A stretch of 10,100 nucleotides of DNA, taken from contig CAZOSP010000118.1 of NCBI GenBank assembly GCA_964582525.1, forward strand, positions 1-10,100. The letters are read 5' to 3'. Below are positions 7,617-10,100 of the stretch, piece after piece. Position 1 is the first letter of the stretch; every line of letters begins with the position of its first letter. The translations under genes and the position numbers were made by a program. Under the pieces are notes generated by a model, which was not told where the DNA came from, made no database searches, and saw nothing but the letters and a program-made list of their open reading frames with translations. This DNA is from BB31 sp964582525. GTDB taxonomy: Bacteria > Pseudomonadota > Gammaproteobacteria > Beggiatoales > Beggiatoaceae.

Positions 7617-7651
7617 TTGACGCGCAAAAAAATCTGCGCTCAAGCCGTCAA
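7617..7651. other. Interrupted inverted repeat at the permease 3' end
   Basis: Outer arms TTGAC (7617-7621) and GTCAA (7647-7651) flank inner arms GCGCA (7622-7626) and TGCGC (7635-7639) with an A-rich loop, and a 7-base bulge sits on one side. It covers the permease stop codon. On the minus strand, the direction of the permease, the stem is followed by A-rich rather than T-rich sequence, so it is not a standard Rho-independent terminator. A folding role at the transcript end is only possible. Confidence 0.3.
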
Positions 7652-8490
7652 GTTTTTGTCTCGCGCTTGGCTATCGCCTGCGTTACGCGATCTAAAATCA
7701 TCGCCAATACCACCACAGCAATACCCGCTTCAAAGCCCATACCGGGCTGCAAGCGTTGGATAGCTTTCCAGACTTCGCCACCGAGACCACCGGCACCGAT
7801 CATGGCAGCAATGACAACCATTGACAACGCCAGCATAATGGTTTGATTAACCCCTGCCATAATCGTTGGAACAGCCAAAGGTAATTGTAATTTCAGTAGT
7901 TTTTGCTTTTGGCTAGAACCAAAGGCATCGGCAGCTTCGACTAAATCTTGCGGCACTTGACGAATACCTAAGCAGGTCAGGCGAATCGAAGGCGGCATGG
8001 AAAAAATCACTGTAGCGAAAATCGCCGATACCGGTCCCAGTCCAAAAAACGGGATGGCGGGAATGAGATAAACAAAAGCGGGCATGGTCTGCATGAAGTC
8101 TAGCAGCGGCATGACAATACGGTAAAAACGCGGACTGATGGCGGCGTAAATGCCCAATGGTACGCCTAGAGCGAGCGCGAAACTGGTGGCAAAAAATACC
8201 AGCGTGAGGGTTTCTATCGTGGCTTCCCAAAGTCGCAAATTGAGTAAAAATAACAAGCCCAATAAGGTAAAAAGCCCCACTTTGCGTCCAGCAAAACGCC
8301 ACGCCAAGCCAGCAAACGCAGCAATCAGCAGCAGCGGATGAAAATATAACAGGCTTTCAATTAAAAGATCGATCCCGTCTTCGGTAAAACGACTGATGGC
8401 TTTGGTTATAAAAGATAAATGGTGGGTGAAAAAGTCTAAAGCTTGATCGATCCACGCAGCTAAAGGGAGTTTAGGAATGTCAAAATCCAT
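7648..8490 (-). CDS. proW: Glycine betaine/proline-type ABC transporter permease (ProW/OpuAB-like)
   Basis: The 280-residue membrane protein forms the channel of a quaternary-amine (glycine betaine, proline betaine or choline) importer. About six or seven hydrophobic helices are visible (around 50-67, 72-85, 93-115, 127-145, 150-165, 215-233 and 253-270). The EAA loop that contacts the ATPase is clear at about 185-213 (EAADAFGSSQKQKLLKLQLP ... G). The MPAFVYLIPAIPFFGLG segment is typical of ProW. The ATG follows directly on the TAA of the ATPase gene (TAA-ATG), with AGGTGA 5 bases upstream, so translation is coupled. The N-terminal extension of about 45 residues before the first helix is also usual in ProW. 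No fused or adjacent substrate-binding domain is present. Substrate choice cannot be read from this subunit. Confidence 0.93.
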   Translation of the reverse strand: MDFDIPKLPLAAWIDQALDFFTHHLSFITKAISRFTEDGIDLLIESLLYFHPLLLIAAFAGLAWRFAGRKVGLFTLLGLLFLLNLRLWEATIETLTLVFFATSFALALGVPLGIYAAISPRFYRIVMPLLDFMQTMPAFVYLIPAIPFFGLGPVSAIFATVIFSMPPSIRLTCLGIRQVPQDLVEAADAFGSSQKQKLLKLQLPLAVPTIMAGVNQTIMLALSMVVIAAMIGAGGLGGEVWKAIQRLQPGMGFEAGIAVVVLAMILDRVTQAIAKRETKT

Positions 8491-9717
8491 TTAAGTCACC
8501 TCTTGAGTTTGGCTGGGTGTTTCGCTTTGGTAATTGGCGAGTGCTGATAACACCGCGCCTTTCACCACTAGCCCCTGCAATTTATGGCTGTCTCGCGCAA
8601 CAATGGGAATGGGTACGGAAGCATCGCATTCTGCCAGCCAAGTGATCAGCGTGCTTAACGGTGTGTCGGCGTGCCCAACCACATAATCCGGATTAATCCG
8701 CGTTGCAATCGTGGTTTCACCTTGCTTAATCGCGTCGCTGGCGGCTTCCGCGCTTAATATACCTTGATATTCATAAGCTTGGTTGACGACTAAAATATTT
8801 GACAGGCTTTCTTCTTGCATTTTTTTCAAAGCCGTGCGCGGTCCATCATGGGTATAAGCCACCGCCCGGGGACGCGCTATCACTGCTTGTGCGGTGAGGA
8901 TTTTCGACACATCCACATTTTCCACAAAACGCACCACATAATCATCAGCCGGCGACATGAGAATCTCCTCTGCTGTGCCGATTTGCACCACTTCGCCCTC
9001 TTTCATCAGCACAATGCGATTACCGATATTGATCGCCTCATCTAAATCATGCGTAATAAAAACAATGGTTTTGTGAACCCGCGCTTGCAGTGACACCAGT
9101 TCATACTGCATATCACGGCGAATGAGTGGGTCTAATGCGCTAAAGGCTTCATCCATCAACAAAATATCCGGCTGCACCGACAGCGCCCGTGCCAAGCCCA
9201 CGCGCTGCTGCATTCCGCCGCTCAGTTGGCTAGGTTTAGCCGCTTCCCAACCGGTTAAACCGACCAACTCTAAGGCTTGCCGCGCTTTGGTAGCGCGCTC
9301 GGCTTTTGCCATACCCTGAATTTCTAAACCATATTCGGCATTTTGCAAAACCGTGCGATGCGGAAACAGGGCAAAATGCTGAAATACCATACCCATTTTT
9401 TTACGCCGCAATTCCAGCAACGCCTGACGGTTTAATTGGGTAATATCAACATTGTCAATCAATAATTCGCCACTGCTGATCTCATGCAGGCGATTGATGC
9501 AGCGCAGCAGCGTCGATTTGCCACTGCCACTTAAGCCCATGATGACAAGAATTTCGCCTTCATAAATATCAAAAGTGACATTTGCCACGCCAATGGCTTG
9601 TCCGGTTTGTTGTAGAATGTCTGCTTTGTGATGTCCCTGTTGACGCATTTTCAGGGCTTTTTGTGGATGCTCTCCAAATACTTTAGAGAGATTATTTAAG
9701 CGGATTTTAACTTTCAT
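8491..9717 (-). CDS. proV: Glycine betaine/proline-type ABC transporter ATP-binding protein with CBS domains (ProV/OpuAA-like)
   Basis: The 408-residue protein powers the importer by ATP hydrolysis on the cytoplasmic face. The N-terminal pattern FGEHPQKALKMRQQG ... LQQTGQAIGVANVTF is characteristic of the quaternary-amine transporter family. Walker A is GLSGSGKST (61-69), the Q loop lies in MVFQHFALFPHRT, the signature is LSGGMQQ (165-171), Walker B is ILLMDE (185-190), and the switch His is in FITHD (223). All are intact. Residues about 278-395 are a pair of CBS modules, which in OpuA sense ionic strength. Length is close to E. coli ProV (400 residues). The ATG at 9717 has AAGAG 7 bases upstream. 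The gene is first in a two-gene operon with the permease. No operator or osmotic promoter could be assigned with confidence. Confidence 0.95.
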   Translation of the reverse strand: MKVKIRLNNLSKVFGEHPQKALKMRQQGHHKADILQQTGQAIGVANVTFDIYEGEILVIMGLSGSGKSTLLRCINRLHEISSGELLIDNVDITQLNRQALLELRRKKMGMVFQHFALFPHRTVLQNAEYGLEIQGMAKAERATKARQALELVGLTGWEAAKPSQLSGGMQQRVGLARALSVQPDILLMDEAFSALDPLIRRDMQYELVSLQARVHKTIVFITHDLDEAINIGNRIVLMKEGEVVQIGTAEEILMSPADDYVVRFVENVDVSKILTAQAVIARPRAVAYTHDGPRTALKKMQEESLSNILVVNQAYEYQGILSAEAASDAIKQGETTIATRINPDYVVGHADTPLSTLITWLAECDASVPIPIVARDSHKLQGLVVKGAVLSALANYQSETPSQTQEVT

Positions 9718-10035
9718 GCTTGGCTCTTGTCATTGATAGCCGCGTATTTGTATCGGCAGGTATTGAAGTTGTTGGGCAACACCTGACAGGTCTTGAAGGC
9801 TTGTCAGGTATTGCACGGGGGCATAGACTGTTGCGATGTATCTTGACACAATCAAACTTTGACCCGCGAGAAGACTGTTTACTGGGACGTGAAGGGAGTC
9901 GCCAAAATCCTGCTAAAATAGCCCAAACAGACACCCTAAAGCAAACAGGTCAGACACCCATACCACGAAAACCACCCTCGCCACTATCGCGTGAAAACCT
10001 AAAATCCCTTTTTCAGCCCAGAAGCTTTGAGCCGT
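9718..10035. other. Gene-free stretch between the transporter operon and the transposase remnant
   Basis: These 318 bases hold the palindrome described separately and otherwise no convincing gene. Open frames exist on both strands, but their translations are low in hydrophobic pattern, run through the palindrome and have no ribosome-binding site. The promoter of the transporter operon must lie here or be supplied from further right. I could not find a convincing paired -35/-10 on the minus strand. Confidence 0.6.
9781..9809. repeat. 29-base palindrome (ACCTGACA ... TGTCAGGT)
   Basis: Arms ACCTGACA (9781-9788) and TGTCAGGT (9802-9809) are perfect inverted repeats. The inner bases continue pairing with two G-T wobbles down to CTT-G-AAG, so the whole block folds into one hairpin. 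It lies 64 bases upstream of the ATPase start, so it would be in the transporter leader or promoter. Palindromes with an ACCTGACAGGT core occur as dispersed repeats in several bacteria; that link is from memory. It could also be an operator or an old transposon end. Confidence 0.6.
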
Positions 10036-10100
10036 TTACGCACGACCGGATTTTAGCGTTCCTTTCATAACCTTACCGTCAATTGCAACCCATTCCTGAT
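10036..10100 (-). pseudogene. Fragment of an ISAs1/H-repeat-like transposase, cut off after its first catalytic Asp
   Basis: Reading the minus strand from the window edge gives QEWVAIDGKVMKGTLKSGRA and then a TAA at 10036-10038. The VAIDGK block followed by a basic/Gly-rich stretch is the first DDE catalytic motif region (IAIDGKTLRGS-like) of ISAs1/H-repeat family transposases. Such proteins normally continue for well over 200 residues past this point, so the gene is broken here; the start lies outside the window. No terminal inverted repeat was found downstream. The short length limits certainty about the family. Confidence 0.6.

Noticed and set aside
7617..7651. Rho-independent terminator for the transporter operon
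   Set aside because: The stem is bulged and the minus-strand sequence after it is A-rich, without a T run.
9707..9934. Minus-strand frame of 75 codons overlapping the ATPase start
   Set aside because: Rich in Arg, Ser, Pro and Cys as expected from chance, overlaps a certain gene, and crosses the palindrome.
9720..10070. Plus-strand frame of 116 codons in the gene-free stretch
   Set aside because: It runs through the palindrome and opposite the transposase fragment, has no ribosome-binding site, and its translation has no recognisable pattern.

Overview
The window looks like a stretch of gammaproteobacterial chromosome. The evidence is a Pro/OpuA-type osmoprotectant ABC transporter, a GGDEF diguanylate cyclase, a GspL/PilN-like inner-membrane protein set, and decayed fragments with palindromic repeats. 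A plant-type ferredoxin/reductase fused to an N-terminal helix-turn-helix, as found here, reminds me of proteins from methane- or sulfur-oxidising gammaproteobacteria. That placement (Methylococcales or Thiotrichales-like) is a weak inference. No rRNA, tRNA or CRISPR array was seen.

Layout, left to right. (1) 1-1285, minus strand: a decayed sensor histidine kinase. It begins in the middle of a periplasmic solute-binding sensor domain, has what looks like an internal deletion after the HisKA domain, and ends in a run of three tight hairpins that replaces the ATP-binding G boxes. (2) 1465-4764, plus strand: a likely operon of a membrane diguanylate cyclase (intact GGEEF and RxxD), an unusual HTH-coiled coil-[2Fe-2S]-reductase-like fusion protein, and a small uncharacterised protein. 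(3) 4703-7467, minus strand: three tightly packed genes in the order GspL/PilM-N-like, PilO/GspM-like and PilP/GspC-like. They form a plausible inner-membrane platform of a type IV pilus or type II secretion-like machine, although no ATPase, secretin or pilin is present here. The last gene overlaps the convergent small gene by 62 bases. (4) 7648-9717, minus strand: ATPase with CBS domains and permease of a quaternary-amine (glycine betaine/proline/choline) transporter, in the order ATPase then permease, with no substrate-binding protein gene beside them. (5) 9718-10100: about 320 bases without a credible gene, holding one long dispersed-type palindrome, followed by the broken end of a transposase-like gene on the minus strand.

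Working together: the diguanylate cyclase and the [2Fe-2S] fusion protein are close enough to be co-transcribed and may link redox state to c-di-GMP. The neighbouring pilus/secretion-like set is a possible, unproven, c-di-GMP-controlled surface structure. The transporter is a separate osmotic-stress module. Both window ends carry debris (repeat-disrupted kinase, transposase remnant), so the interior block sits between decayed or mobile DNA.
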